Part shown: positions 32,001-43,090 of the stretch, piece by piece | Layout: every line of letters starts with the position of its first letter | Numbering within the stretch: the stretch's first letter is position 1 | Assembly: GCF_001632365.1 (NCBI RefSeq) | Contig: NW_024468511.1 | Location: forward strand, 1-49,964 | Direction: 5' to 3' | DNA length: 49,964 nucleotides | Origin: Laetiporus sulphureus 93-53 | Lineage: Eukaryota > Basidiomycota > Agaricomycetes > Polyporales > Laetiporaceae | The notes under the pieces: generated by a model | What the model saw: only the letters and a program-made list of their open reading frames with translations | Told to the model about the DNA's origin: nothing | The model's database searches: none | Made by a program: the position numbers and the translations under genes

Positions 32001-32935
32001 ATCGACTTTTCTTCAGGAAATGAATTGTGAGAATATGGCGAGGATGACGTATTGCGGCAATGCGGTGTCACAGGTTCAGTGGTTCTAACCTAGTATCACT
32101 TACTCACTCAGCTCGGAATATGTCATGCTAGCCGGAGCCCACTACCCACCATATCGCCATCCTAGTACCTACTGACAGGTGACCGCTCTTTCGATTCTAT
32201 TGAAATGCTGCACCGAGAATGATTTCAACATTACAATTTCGAGCTTTTTGTGTTTATATGTGACTCTGGTAAGTTGAAAAGCACGATGCTTGCTATATAA
32301 AATCCACCATGTCGCCCTCCATGAAAAGCTGTGGGGGATGCCATTAATATACGAATATCTTAACATACGTGATCTCGCTGTCACTACATGTGGACGCTTC
32401 GCAAGACCCACCCTCTCGAGTGTGTTGAGCACTGTAGCATCGATGAACTTGTTGATCACACCTCATGGCCCCTTCTTGACTCATAGATGTATTTGTCACT
32501 GTGGCCATCTGAATTCAGCATGTGGGCTCAACGTAGGCAGAGAGCTTACTCTGTCACACACACCTTGGGGGAGGGGGAGCCGGAAGCTTGTCCATGGCTG
32601 TTCAAACTGTCAATTCGCAAGAACTATATGCCCTGCTGTCATAGATAGCAGACATCTGGCTGTGTTGGCCCCAAAACTGTACTCTGCGAACACTTGATCA
32701 TTTGAATGCACAGTATTAACGGGCGATTGATCATTTTTGTACAGTTGTTCGCTCAGCCAAATTTGCCTCGCTTCAGGTCTCATCGTTCTGCCAATCATTG
32801 ACCACAGCAGTGAATGCATCATAATGATGATATTACACCAATGCGAGATGTGTTGTGCTGTTTCAAAAGGGGTTCCGCTTCCCAAAGCATCGAAGGACAA
32901 CTGAAAAACGAGTACGAGCATCTCATAAATATCAA
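29027..32935 (+). repeat. Segmental duplication, left copy, 3' part
   Basis: Nearly collinear with about 34785-38435. Long stretches are almost identical, for example 30020-30110 against 35707-35800, including the first DUF6533 exon. Differences include a small extra segment near 32740-32880 in this copy. The match fades after the words GACAACTGAAA and GAGTACGAGCA (32900-32922). Confidence 0.85.
30040..31678 (+). pseudogene. DUF6533-family membrane protein pseudogene, left copy
   Basis: A fungal family of about seven membrane spans with unknown function. Exons recognised: start MESASRNFFLYWNIAMA (from 30040), CEHLGTLVEEIVLV with TGA at 30210-30212 where the family has Trp, then LGTAIILVNRYTLL, ALRVYALN with another TGA (about 30590), VSVFILEAAQGLWNI, ASMFAEVIVLAVTWLKTF with TGA where the right copy has CGA (near 30984), LLLRNG before a GT donor, and last exon ILTTQFLFDLRQ to DPEVEEVH ending 31678. 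Three or more stops make it a pseudogene. The right copy retains some of the codons this one has lost. Confidence 0.8.
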
Positions 32936-33589
32936 AGAGGATATGGAGCACTCAGAGCTGCTCCAGATTGACGATATACAGAACAGCGAGCATCCAAGTA
33001 AATGCTGATGTTCGCAGTTATTTGATTCGAAAATCGTGAAGTGTTGCAGGTGCAGGGCAATATCCAATTCGATCTGTGGAATGGTTAATAACCATAGCAT
33101 GCGAGGTTGGAGTACATACTGAAATATTCTATACGAGGACTCTCTTAGCTGCCTCAGCCAGATATAAGAGTCCTTGACAAAGGATTGGCTCAGCTGCAGA
33201 CATTACAATCGTGTAGCTGGTGAACAATGACAGCCCCCGGAAGCTGAAGGGAGCTGTTTGGTGCCCCCTTAGTACCTGACGAGCTCGACGAGTGGTGATC
33301 GCTGTCACATCCTGCACCTGCGCGTGAAGAGAGATACTCAAGCTTATATTGGTATTCGCATTTTGTCTAACTGCATAGAAAAACACTGCACCTTCAAGGG
33401 AGGCCTATGCGATGGTGCCGTCTTCCTCGTATTGCTTGCTGGCTTCGAGGCAGTATCAAATGCATGCAGCATGCACTGGGCATGGCTGTATGACTCAGAT
33501 AGACAGACAAAAATTTGTCGTTAACACGCTGATGGACTGCAGTAAGAGCATCAAAGGCAGTTGATTTCCACAGTATAGGAAGTCAGAGT
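32936..33589. other. Spacer between the duplicated segments
   Basis: No clear gene. A plus-strand stretch at 33390-33524 reads GGLCDGAVFLVLLAGFEAVS, hydrophobic and perhaps part of a decayed membrane protein exon, but it has no partner in the left copy. Confidence 0.3.
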
Positions 33590-33808
33590 TCGTGATCATA
33601 ACCGATGGACAAATAGACTCAAGACGTGTCGCATCACGCAGTGTCACAGCTGTACCGCAATCCACCATCTCATCAGGATCCCGACCAGTCTTCTGTTTGA
33701 CAAGTTGCACACCTTGTTTTCTTCTGCATCTCACATTGATTCTATCGGCTATCCTGGAGTACCTGCTCATCAAGAATTTTGCTGCAAGACAACAGAGCTG
33801 CGAGTTTC

Positions 33809-34228
33809 ATCAGGAAAACATCACTTTTCTTTTTTGCTTCTTTTGGTACCTTTTTCTTACAAAAAAGGCAGAAAAGAGAACAATGTAGAAAAAAGCATGA
33901 GGATCGGCTGATTCCTCACTTTCTCATGGCCTTGACGACACTTGGCAACACTGATTTGCCCAAAAAGTTGTCATCAAGTCCATTAAAGGAACAAAAGCCC
34001 GGAAGCCTATCAGGAAATTTCAAATGCAGATTCTCTAACCTTTTATCCTTGAACGGACTTTTCACAAACTTTCTGATCAGAAAGCACCCAAAAAGCGCTC
34101 AAAAAGAAGCAGATAAGGCAAATTCAAGCCGATCCTCACGCTTTTTTCTACATTATTTTCTTTTCTGCCTTTTTTGTAAGGAAAAGGTATAAAAAGAAGC
34201 AAAAAAGAAAAAGTGACATTTTCCTGAT
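33809..34228. mobile_element. MITE with about 100-bp inverted repeats (TCAGGAAAA ends)
   Basis: 420 bp. Left arm begins ATCAGGAAAACATCACTTTT and the right arm ends with its inverse; the arms stay paired to the CCGATCCTCA words, about 100 bp in. Arms are strongly pyrimidine/purine biased (TTCTTTTTTGCTTCTTTT). It is absent from the paralogous place near 18709. The target duplication is not clear. Confidence 0.85.
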
Positions 34229-35726
34229 GTTTTAAATAAGGCATATTGCATCGCGCCGGTGTTCGTGTGCTGTATCTCTTTATGCCGTGATCATGGGACT
34301 CTCATACGTCTCAATCACTACCAAACAGGCTTCTGAGCTGAAATATAAATCGATCCCTTTGCCCGAATGGAAGCTTGCAATATACGCGGCCGATTTTTCT
34401 GTTGCACTATCCATTTACTGCAGCAGTAACGCACCAGCGTCACTGTCTATTTCACACTCACAACATACCACCTATTTTCACACTCGCAGCATACCGCCAT
34501 CAGGTATGATGTGTAGTAATCTCTCTGACAGTGTCCTTAGCTTCTGATTTATAGCATGATTGAAAAGTCAGCTCATCGTTGAGATTTTTGAGCCAACAGA
34601 CTGAAGTTGACATGTGCGGTAAACATGCAGTTGACAAAATGGCATCCGACATCATCATGATCAGGACGTATGATATCCTATCTCAATAATCACCATAATG
34701 GCTCGGCTGTTATGTATATGGCATTCATCTGACCGGAAACATCAAATGTGGCTGATCGGGTTTAGGAGACTGATGTCCGTGGTAACACCGAAGCGAAGCG
34801 AACTCAGTGGAGGTCCGGTGCACTGCCCACGAGACCACTCTTCTCAGCATCATAGCACCATATGTATCTAACCACATATGACATGACAGGTTCAGCAACT
34901 GGCAAAAGTGATTTCCGATCACGTTCCATTCCGTGAGTCATCGCAGCACTGGCTGGCATGTCTCACGAGTGTGCATCGCAGACCATTCCCTAGTATACCC
35001 GCTATCATATGGCGAGCCAGGAAGCCGCTATACCCTGTCCGCATATTCAGGTAACCGTGTTGGCGATAACGCACCAGAATGACTCTGGCATTTGATCCGG
35101 TCCACTGCTGCCGCTCGTTCCTAGGCTAGCGCACAATCCACGCAGTATGTAATGCTGTCCATTCGTGCGATTCGGTTGCGGGCCTTTCGAACCATGATGC
35201 CGCGATCCGAGCTACACAAAGTTGACAACGATGTTGATCAATGGTTTGATCGCGGCAATACGAGTGTCGCGTTTAAGCCTTGCGCTCACATACCTCGACT
35301 AGCCAGACTTGAGGAGCAGACCACTGGGTGCTTGGGCTTGGCGTTTCATGTTGAAGTCTTATGCCGTTGCGGCCATATCTCATCTGACTTTCCGTACCAT
35401 CTTCAACAATTGCAAATTTCACAGTTTTGATGGTTCCATAGCATCTGTTTCTGCTCGACTCTGAGAGAACAAATTCTTTCCGCAAGGTGGGGCTACCAAT
35501 TCAGGCACTTTATTAGCGTTCAATTGTGGTACGTGGGACGTCGCAGCTGTCATCAGGTCGAAAATGCTGATATAAATGTCCAGTAGGCCTCAGCCGGTAT
35601 GTGTGCTGTTCAAAGTGCGCAAGCATCTGCTGCCCTATCATGACCTTCTCATTGGACAGTGAGGATATTAGGATGTTGCAGGAAGTGTGAGTTGGCTCAG
35701 AAGTCTCATCATTTAACAAGCTGAGA

Positions 35727-37368
35727 ATGGAGTCTGCATCCAGGAACTTCTTTTTATACTGGAATATTGCGATGGCTAGTACGTTTCTCGAAGCTGAGCA
35801 CCTCATTACCTGTTAGTCGTTGGTATCAATGATCCATCGACAGCTACTATTGTGTGCGAACACCTAGGAACACTAGCCGAAGAGATTGTCTTGGTCTGAA
35901 TCCCAGCCAGAAGACTGACTCTTGGCACTGCTATCATTCTTGTCAATCGCTACATGCTTTTATCGGTGGTGATCATTCTGTTAGTCAGCGCCACGTCTCC
36001 ACATAGCGCAACAGTGAGTGCTCCAGTTTGCATTGTAGAAGAAGCTGACATGTCATTCAGAGGTGATTAGCCCCTTAGGTGGATATGAATGTCAGACAAC
36101 ACTGACAATTATCCAGCTGTGAGTCGGGAACCGTATTGAACATAATCTGCCTCGTGGTGCTTACCACTGTTGCATCAGGTCAGTATTTCTATTAAATTGT
36201 TCGGACTGACACTGAGGTATTCGCACTGGTCGTCATATGCAGCAGTATCTGCTCTGCGAGTGTACGCCCTCAACGACCGAACTTACGTCTTGGTGTTATC
36301 TGTTTTTATATTGGAAGCAGCTCAAGGACTGTGGAATATTGTGAGTCTACTCGGTGTTCAATATATATATCGCTTATCCACCTATACCAAGTATGTCTAC
36401 TCCAGGCTATCTTTCGAGGTGTTGTACATCGGCACGGTTCCAGTGTGCGCTGCAATACAACATGGCTCCGCTGTCAAGTACATGTTGTGAGTGAGTAACC
36501 ACTGCTGCAGCATATTGTCTCATTGGAATGCTGTACTAGCCGTAAGAAATTGTCGTACATCATGAGTCGCATGTTAGCAGGCCTGATGTCTTTGAACTCT
36601 AAGTACTAATGGTGGCTCTTATGGCTTCCATGTTCGCCGAAGTTATCGTGCTTGCTGTGACATGGCTCAAAACGTTCCGAACCGACAGACGTGTTCGTGG
36701 CATGGGAACGACAATACCGGTCGGAATACTTCTGTTGCGGAACGGTGAGCCACACTGCTGCAATTCACATGTGTGCGACGTTTTGATCAATCAAGCTAGG
36801 TAGCCTGTATTTCATGTGCGCTTCTTCTCGGATTGAATCATGACGCAGCTCGACTGAGGTTAATTGGTGTTTGTTCATAGATCTTTCCTCATTTTGTTTG
36901 TTGTCGAGATGATCGTGAGCACAAATCAGATCGCGAAAGTGCGCACGTTTCTCGCTTCAGGAGAACCATACACTAATCACGTCTCCATAGACATCGACTT
37001 GGTTTGTCTCAACTTTCCAAACCTTCTTGATAATGTATGCAAGTGCTAGGTCTCGCTGAAAAACCAGAATAACGTCTCTTCCTCTTCACAGGATCTCTTC
37101 AATACTTACAACCCGATTCCTCTTCGATCTTCGCCAAAATGTAAATCCAACGAACGTTCTCCAACTCACTATGTCAGACTCTCGTATTATTGAAGACTTC
37201 GGCGCCAATCTCGACCTCAATATTCCTATCGGGACTGCCGGCGCACTCGGCCCCGACGATGATGCAATAGATGACAGTGATTCACCTATGGCGACGGACG
37301 GAGAAAGCCTCACAGCAGGTTTAAAGGAGAGTTCTGCGCGCGATCCGGAGGTCGAAGAGGTCCACTAG
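35727..37368 (+). pseudogene. DUF6533-family membrane protein, right copy (one shared stop)
   Basis: Same exon order as the left copy: MESASRNFFLYWNIAMA, CEHLGTLAEEIVLV, TGA at 35897-35899 (shared with the left copy), LGTAIILVNRYMLL, SALRVYALNDRTYVL, FILEAAQGLWNI, ASMFAEVIVLAVTWLKTFRT, ILLLRNG, FLILFVVEMIVSTNQ and last exon ILTTRFLFDLRQ to DPEVEEVH (stop after 37368). Compared with the 44-kb gene (EVSFLWRG) the TGA sits at the Trp position. Since the TGA is in both copies it predates the duplication. Otherwise the frame seems open, so readthrough or an unseen splice cannot be excluded. Confidence 0.75.
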
Positions 37369-37659
37369 TAATCTACAAGTAGGTGAGAGTGATTTCAACT
37401 GAATTGTCTAAGTTGGAGGCGTACAATGGACCTCTGATCACAGATGTCACTGTGTAGTGCTCGAGTATCACGCGTCAAAAGCCGATCTCGTTTTCTCAAA
37501 TGGTCGATCATATCTCAACAAGTCGCAAAGCCGTCGCGAACTTAATAGTGTACGATTTATCGCCTGAATCACGATAGTCCACGAGCTGTGTCTCATCGAT
37601 TGTGGATGAAAGCCTGAGCTAGCCTGTGAAAGAAGAATACTTTCACATATCCAAAGTTC

Positions 37660-38340
37660 ACTGCATATGCATCGGTATTGCTTCATTGATACCGACTTTC
37701 CTGAACGCGAGAATACGGCGAGGAAGACGCATTTCGGCTACACGGCGCCACAGGTTCAGTGGTTCCAGCCTGGTATCACTTACTCGCCCAGCTCGGAAAA
37801 CGTCGTGCTAGCCGGAGCCCGCTACCCGCCATATCGCCATCTCACCGACGGGCGACCGCTCTCCAGTGAAACTATTGAAATTCTGCACCGAACATGATCT
37901 CGACAGCACAGTTCCGAGCTTCTTGCGTCTATGGGCGACTCTCACGTTCGATCAAACACCTCGCCCTCTTCGGAACGCTATGGGGCACCGCAACATCAAT
38001 ATCCTAACACCTCCGCGTACGTGGTCTTGCTGTACACGTGGACGCTTCCTGAGAGGAGCCCCCTTCGAGTGTCATGGGCGCCGCGCTGTGGCATCGACAG
38101 GCTTGTTGATCAGACCTCTTGTACCCTTCTTGACTCTGGCATAGACACACTTGTCGCTGTGGTTTGAATCCAGCATGTGGACTCAACGTAGGCAGAGAGC
38201 TTACTCCATACACACCGTTGAGTTTCTCCATGGCTTCTCGAAGCGCTGGTTCGCGTGGGCTATGCCCAGGCTGCTGTCATGCTGGGTTGCTTGCACCGGG
38301 ACCGCACTGGCGCACCCGGAATATCTCGCTCGTTGAAAGC
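37660..38340 (+). pseudogene. Unidentified gene relic downstream of DUF6533 copy
   Basis: Coding-like frames without stops: ENTARKTHFGYTAPQVQWFQ to SENVVLAGARYPPYRHLTDG, then SFLRLWATLTFDQTPRPLRN and a Trp-rich stretch FLHGFSKRWFAWAMPRLLSC. GC content is higher here than in the left copy (about 31960-32640), where the same sequence is AT-shifted and shows stops. Family not recognised. Confidence 0.4.
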
Positions 38341-38435
38341 GACTCGGCGAACGCTCGATCGTTTGGACGTAATGATAGCATTTAAGGGCGGTTGATCTTT
38401 CCTGTACAGACAACTGAAAGACGAGTACGAGCACC

Positions 38436-39021
38436 CACCTACTCCAAACACCACAATCCCAACGCTTTGTAAACACAAACCGCGCCAATCGTCCACGTCA
38501 TTCATCAGCCATCCGCGCTCCAAGTCAATTGATACACAAATCCTAATTCCTCATTCAATCCGCTCGCAGCGAACGTGCGATTATACATCACGAGTGACAA
38601 CAAACTTACAACGGATGCCAGTATTACAAGATATCAGATATCGATGTCCCACGAATCACGATGGTTGTGCGAGAGCAACTTGGAGTGTGCCTGTTATGCA
38701 AAATGCAAAGTGAAAAGTGCGAGAGATAAAGAATTGAAGGAAAAGTTTTGCGAGAACATGTGCGAAGGGGATGATCCAGTTTTCGGGCGTGAGAGGCCAA
38801 GGGGATGGAGAAGAGGCGCGGGGAGGGAGAGAGGGAAAGGGAAAGGCAGCAATTTTGGCCGCAATACATGGGAGATGCGAGTTGACAGCGAAACGCATCT
38901 AAGTAGCAGATTGTGATCAAAGACATCGGGGAGAGACGATGCGGTCCCCCGGGGGTGGGAAGAGAGACGGTAGCAAGCCGATCAGTAAACAGAACCCGTT
39001 CATCCAAGAGAACAAGTCCCT
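38436..39021. other. Intergenic region between duplication and Stealth gene
   Basis: No gene recognised. Contains a purine-rich stretch (about 38790-38860). It is the 3' flank of the minus-strand Stealth gene. Confidence 0.4.
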
Positions 39022-41666
39022 TCAACCAAGCACCCCGCCGCGTGGTTTCTGATACCGCTCCCACCTCGCCGGAACGCCCCACCGCCCCTCCTGCCACGCC
39101 CTAAACAGCTGCGCAACCTCCTCCGCGCCCTCCTCCACATCATCATTAATACACAACAACGCGACCTCCTCGTTCTCCTCCACGCGCCGCAGCGTCTCCG
39201 CCGCCTGCTCCGGGTTATACAGCCGCTCAAACATCGACGGCGTCCACCCTGCATTGCGCCCGACCCATCATGCATCAGCGGTCTTCTTGAGTGAGTTGAA
39301 GGACAGGGAGGGACTCACCGATGACATATCGATATCGCTCCAAAAGCTTCTCCGTCCACTGCCTCACGCTCCTCCTTCCCCTCCCTCCAGTCCTCATAAC
39401 CTCGCGCAGGCGAAAGTCTCCGTCCACCCAGCGCTCGACCAGCGGGAGGTGCGGGATATCCTCCAGTTTCGTATTCGACGATAACCGCCCCGGGATTGAG
39501 CCCAGCGTGCGCTCAGCATCTGGCAAAAACGCCGAAACGCCTAGACGGCCGCTCGCGCGTACGAGAGCGGAGATCACTGCAAACGAACCCAGTCAATTCA
39601 CAGAACGATGGAATGGATGGAGAATCGAAGAACGCACCGCAATCACCGCACTCTGGCCTCCGAAACGCAACATTCTTGAAAACCTCGCTCGCAGAGTCAT
39701 ACCCCGCGAAGCACTCGTCGTAACCAATGCGGCACACAGGAAGCTCCTCCTCATACACATCCCGCAGGAACGACGGGAAGGGCGCGCCCCACGTCCCGAG
39801 CGTCGCATACGCGTACCCGTCTAGCGAGGCTATCGCGCGAGGCAGCCAGTGTCAAAACATACGCAATACGAACCCGAGTGGATGGCACTCACAAAACACG
39901 TACATCGTCTTCCCCAGCCCATCAACCCCGCTCTCCCTGAGCGTCTCCTCAACCCGACCGCCCTCCAACGTCTCTCTATACCCACTCCTCACATACACCT
40001 CCCGCGCACTCGGTCCCTCCCCCTCCCACACGCCCCCCAGTTCCTCCCACGCCCTCCTCGCCTCCCCCAACCCCCACTCATCCGCCACCCCACCAACCCT
40101 CCCCACCACCCAGCTCCAAATCATGCCCTCGCGCGCCCTCTCCACCAAAAAGTGCCCGTGCAGGAACAGCGTGTTGATGTCCGCGGGGTCGCCCGGGCCC
40201 GCGGTCTCGCGGAAGGGATGCGCCGCGCTGCGCGCAAAGGCGGCTCGCCAGATCGCCTGCGCCTCGAGTAGCAGCGGTCGCGCGACAATCTTGGCTTCGT
40301 GCATCACGTACGGACGGTACCGCTCGCCGAAGCGTTCGCCTACACGAGAGATCAGTGGACGAGCAAAAGATGGAGAACGCGCAACGCACTGAGCATGTAA
40401 TTCGACTCGCCCATGCCGCGCCACTCGCCTGGCGTCTCTTGCGTTGGCCGCGATGGCGGGACCATGAGCGAGGAATCGAGGTGTAGCACGACGCCATATG
40501 CTGTTCACGTGTCATCGGGAGCGAATGTAATATACGTGCGAAGGAACGCACCTGACGTGAAGAACGTCGCGGGAAGAATGTCGGTAGGAATGTAGAGGTC
40601 GTCATTCTGCTCATGCGCGGTCAGCACTAATCCGGGCGTGCCTGTGTGAGCGCACCATGTATACACTGCGCGGGACCGAGGATCGATCAGCGCCTATGGA
40701 GCAGATAGACAGCGTGCGAGAACTCACAAGTAGTCCGTAACGCCCTGCACGTGGGCCAACTGGCTTTCAATGGCCAAGCTGCGGAAACGTCAGCTCCACG
40801 TCCCGCCGCATACAGCCACCACCACGCACCTGTTGAACACCGTGCCGTTGTAATCGTCAAACACCTCTGCGTGATGCACGACCTTCAGCGTGACGTCTTC
40901 ATCTGTCCAGCCCCCCGCCGCCCCTTGTCTCAGATCGAGCCACTGTGGTACCTGACCAAGGCGCCAGTCTGCTGCGCGCGAAAAGTTGAGCTGCGGATCC
41001 GTCGCGGGGACGGGAAAGTCGGAGGTCAGCAGGTACGCGGTGCCCATGTGCGTGCGGAAGTGCGCGAGCACGGAGCGGAGCGAGTGCCGCAGCTCGTCGT
41101 GGTCGCTGAGGGTGCATAAACGAGGCGTCCGCGTCCAAAGGGAGGGGGACGTACCGGTAGAGGCGCTCCTGGTTGTCCGAGTCCACTGGTCGGTAAGGGT
41201 CGTCTTGGCTGTACTGCGCACGAGCATCCTCCTTGGCTTCGAGGAGGAGCGGGTCTGAGCCGTTGACCCACGTCCAGACAAAGTCGAGCCTTGGCGTCTC
41301 TGGCACATAGCACGGTATCCCAAAGGAGAAGTAGTGGTCTAGACAGGATGCAGGGAGAGCATGGGCAGGCTGTAACGCGGACAGGCTGTCTTGCGGGGCG
41401 CGCCGAGGGACGCGAAACGGGAGGTAGAAGGTCTGGTGCAGAGAAAAGCCGTCGTCGAAGTCATCCTCGTAATCGACGAGCAGACGGGATGTGGCAAAGA
41501 GGCCGATGGCGGCAGTGGCGAGGAGGGCGCCGACGAGGAGGCGGAGGCGGATAGAGGACGCGCGCGAACGACTGGTGGGCGTTGGAAGGGTGGGCTCATA
41601 GGGCAGCTGAGAGAGCGGGAGGTAGTCGGCGTTGTTGGGGCGCGCAGGAGAGAGGAAGAACCTCAT
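39022..41666 (-). CDS. Stealth-family (GlcNAc-phosphotransferase-like) type II membrane protein
   Basis: Stealth proteins transfer hexose-1-phosphate groups to glycans; the human relative is GNPTAB. Exons on the minus strand: 41666-41155, 41105-40830, 40778-40728 (end uncertain), 40693-40552, 40500-40390, 40339-39893, 39829-39638, 39576-39319, 39248-39022. A start at MRFFLSPARPNN is followed by one membrane anchor (LRLLVGALLATAAIGLFA). Conserved regions: CR1 FVWTWVNGSDPLLLEAK, CR2 RDHDELRHSLRSVLAHFR with YLLTSDFP, CR3 NSLAIESQLAHV, NDDLYIPTDILPATFFTS and AYGVVLHLDSSLMVPP, then RYRPYVMHEAKIVARPLLLE. The C-terminus includes CRIGYDECFAGYDSASEVF and MFERLYNPEQAAETLRR. The exon 3/4 junction does not join in frame with the obvious GTGAGT donor. 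A donor a little upstream would restore it. Likely Golgi-located; substrate in fungi unknown. Confidence 0.88.
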
Positions 41667-42572
41667 GGCATGGATTAGATGCAAGTAGGTGGATGATAGG
41701 AGAAGGTAGGAAAGAAGAGGGAGATTACGTATGGACGAGGCTGGTTAGCTTTGAGATTTGAGAGATGCCGATGGCGCAGCAGGGGAGCCGGGAGCTCGTG
41801 TGACGACGGAGTAGATGCCCAGAGCGGAACGAGCATCGAGGTCGCGCCATGCACTCTTGGGACGCGGGCGAGGGCGACCGGTGCGGATGCGAAGAGCGTC
41901 CAAGGAGGCGCGTTTGTCGTCGCGGCTGCTGGGCTCTCAATTAGGAAACACTTGGCAACTCGGGTCCGACCACATCTTATCTAATCACCGAGAGTGCTGA
42001 GGGATGTGCAATCTTCTGCCGAGAGTGGTGACGGCGCCGATGGTGGTTGGCCAGAGAACAAGCTCGCCACTGCATTGGGAAGCCACTGCCTCAGGTGGAA
42101 AGACAAAGGGAGCCAGTATTGAGGAAGAGGGAGGATCCGCTGCCTACGACGCTCCTGACATTTATCTTGAGTACGCGAGTCGCTGCGCACGGCAGCCAAT
42201 CACGTCTCACCCTCGGCATCTCCGAGCTGGCTGCGCTCCTTCCGCGATGCGTAGATGCAGCCGGAAGTTCGTCCTCGCACCCCGTCTCTTCCTGCCCCCC
42301 CGCTCGAATATACGTGGGATGGCTTCGCGAGCCGTCTAGCGTGAGGGTGTTTGCCAGGTACGCCCAGCCGCATGGCAGGCGATCAAACAGTTACGATCGA
42401 GACGAGCCCTCGTATTTTTTGCATATATGTAATCGTTTGATGGCCGTCGGGTCGCACTGCAATGCGCCCTGAACCACGCTTTCATTTGTTTTCAGACACG
42501 CGCTCACGCGAGTAATCCTACCTGATGCATACTGCTATGCACGGTGTTGCTCTCTGTTGGAGACAGTGAGCA
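41667..42572. other. Upstream region of the Stealth gene
   Basis: Promoter side of the minus-strand Stealth gene. GC-rich open frames at 41725-42470 overlap on both strands without motifs, so I do not call a gene. Confidence 0.35.
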
Positions 42573-42678
42573 CGTTCAATGACCGTTTCAAGGTTGCGCT
42601 GTCTTGCGACCAATTGTTATATTTCAAATCTCACAGGTACGCTCTTCTGCTTGCCGATGACATCCTTTTCTCGTAGCG

Positions 42679-42880
42679 TTAGGAAAACTCAAGTCCGGCT
42701 TAGGACACTCTTAACCGCTTGCCGTCACCAAAAAAGACAGTAAGCTCGAGAAAGTCTCAGGACCTTCTTGTTTTGGATTTTTTTCTGGGTTGGAAGCTTC
42801 TTATCGTGCCCAAGCCAATACCAACAAGAACAAGTCAAAAAGGAGGTTCTCGAGCCACGAGTCGATTCGAGTTTTCCTGA
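42679..42880. mobile_element. Small MITE with TYAGGAAAACTC ends
   Basis: Left end TTAGGAAAACTCAAG and right end CGAGTTTTCCTGA are inverted. The TCAGGAAAA terminus is shared with the MITE at 33809-34228, so both may belong to one family. About 200 bp, non-coding. Confidence 0.55.
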
Positions 42881-42918
42881 TGGAGGAGATCTGCAGTCTT
42901 GATTAATGTGCTAAGTTT

Positions 42919-42930
42919 CACTATATAGTG
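42919..42930. repeat. Perfect 12-bp palindrome
   Basis: CACTATATAGTG, followed by GCAATATAGTGCAATATAGC. Could be a regulatory site; no function shown. Confidence 0.5.
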
Positions 42931-43090
42931 CAATATAGTGCAATATAGCTGCTGGTAGACAATCTTAGCTTGCAGATGGCCGATGCTCAATCGCCGCTTC
43001 AAGGTTGCGCTGTCACGGTCTTGCGACCAATTCTAAGGTGTCAAATCTCACAGGTACGCCCTTCTAAGTTCTGTCGCCGGTAAGATCCTT

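Larger units (their letters stand above)
33590..38435 (+). repeat. Segmental duplication, right copy
   Basis: Tandem copy of 18505-19118 plus 29027-32935. It carries the single, uninterrupted CCGTGGTA at 34777-34784 and so preserves the state before the hAT insertion. It gained a MITE at 33809-34228. Coding remnants here are better preserved than in the left copy. Confidence 0.85.
42573..43090 (+). repeat. Direct repeat pair, about 95 bp
   Basis: Copies at 42573-42670 and 42986-43085 share CTTCAAGGTTGCGCTGTC, CTTGCGACCAATT and TCAAATCTCACAGGTACGC. The first copy is followed by the MITE at 42679. Origin unknown. Confidence 0.7.

Noticed and set aside
35513..35806. Minus-strand 97-codon frame in the right duplication copy
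   Set aside because: It is antisense to the first DUF6533 exon and flank (35727 on), and in the left copy it is broken; a shadow frame.
40751..41678. Several plus-strand frames over 39.2-41.7 kb
   Set aside because: Antisense to the spliced Stealth gene, whose conserved regions are clear on the minus strand.
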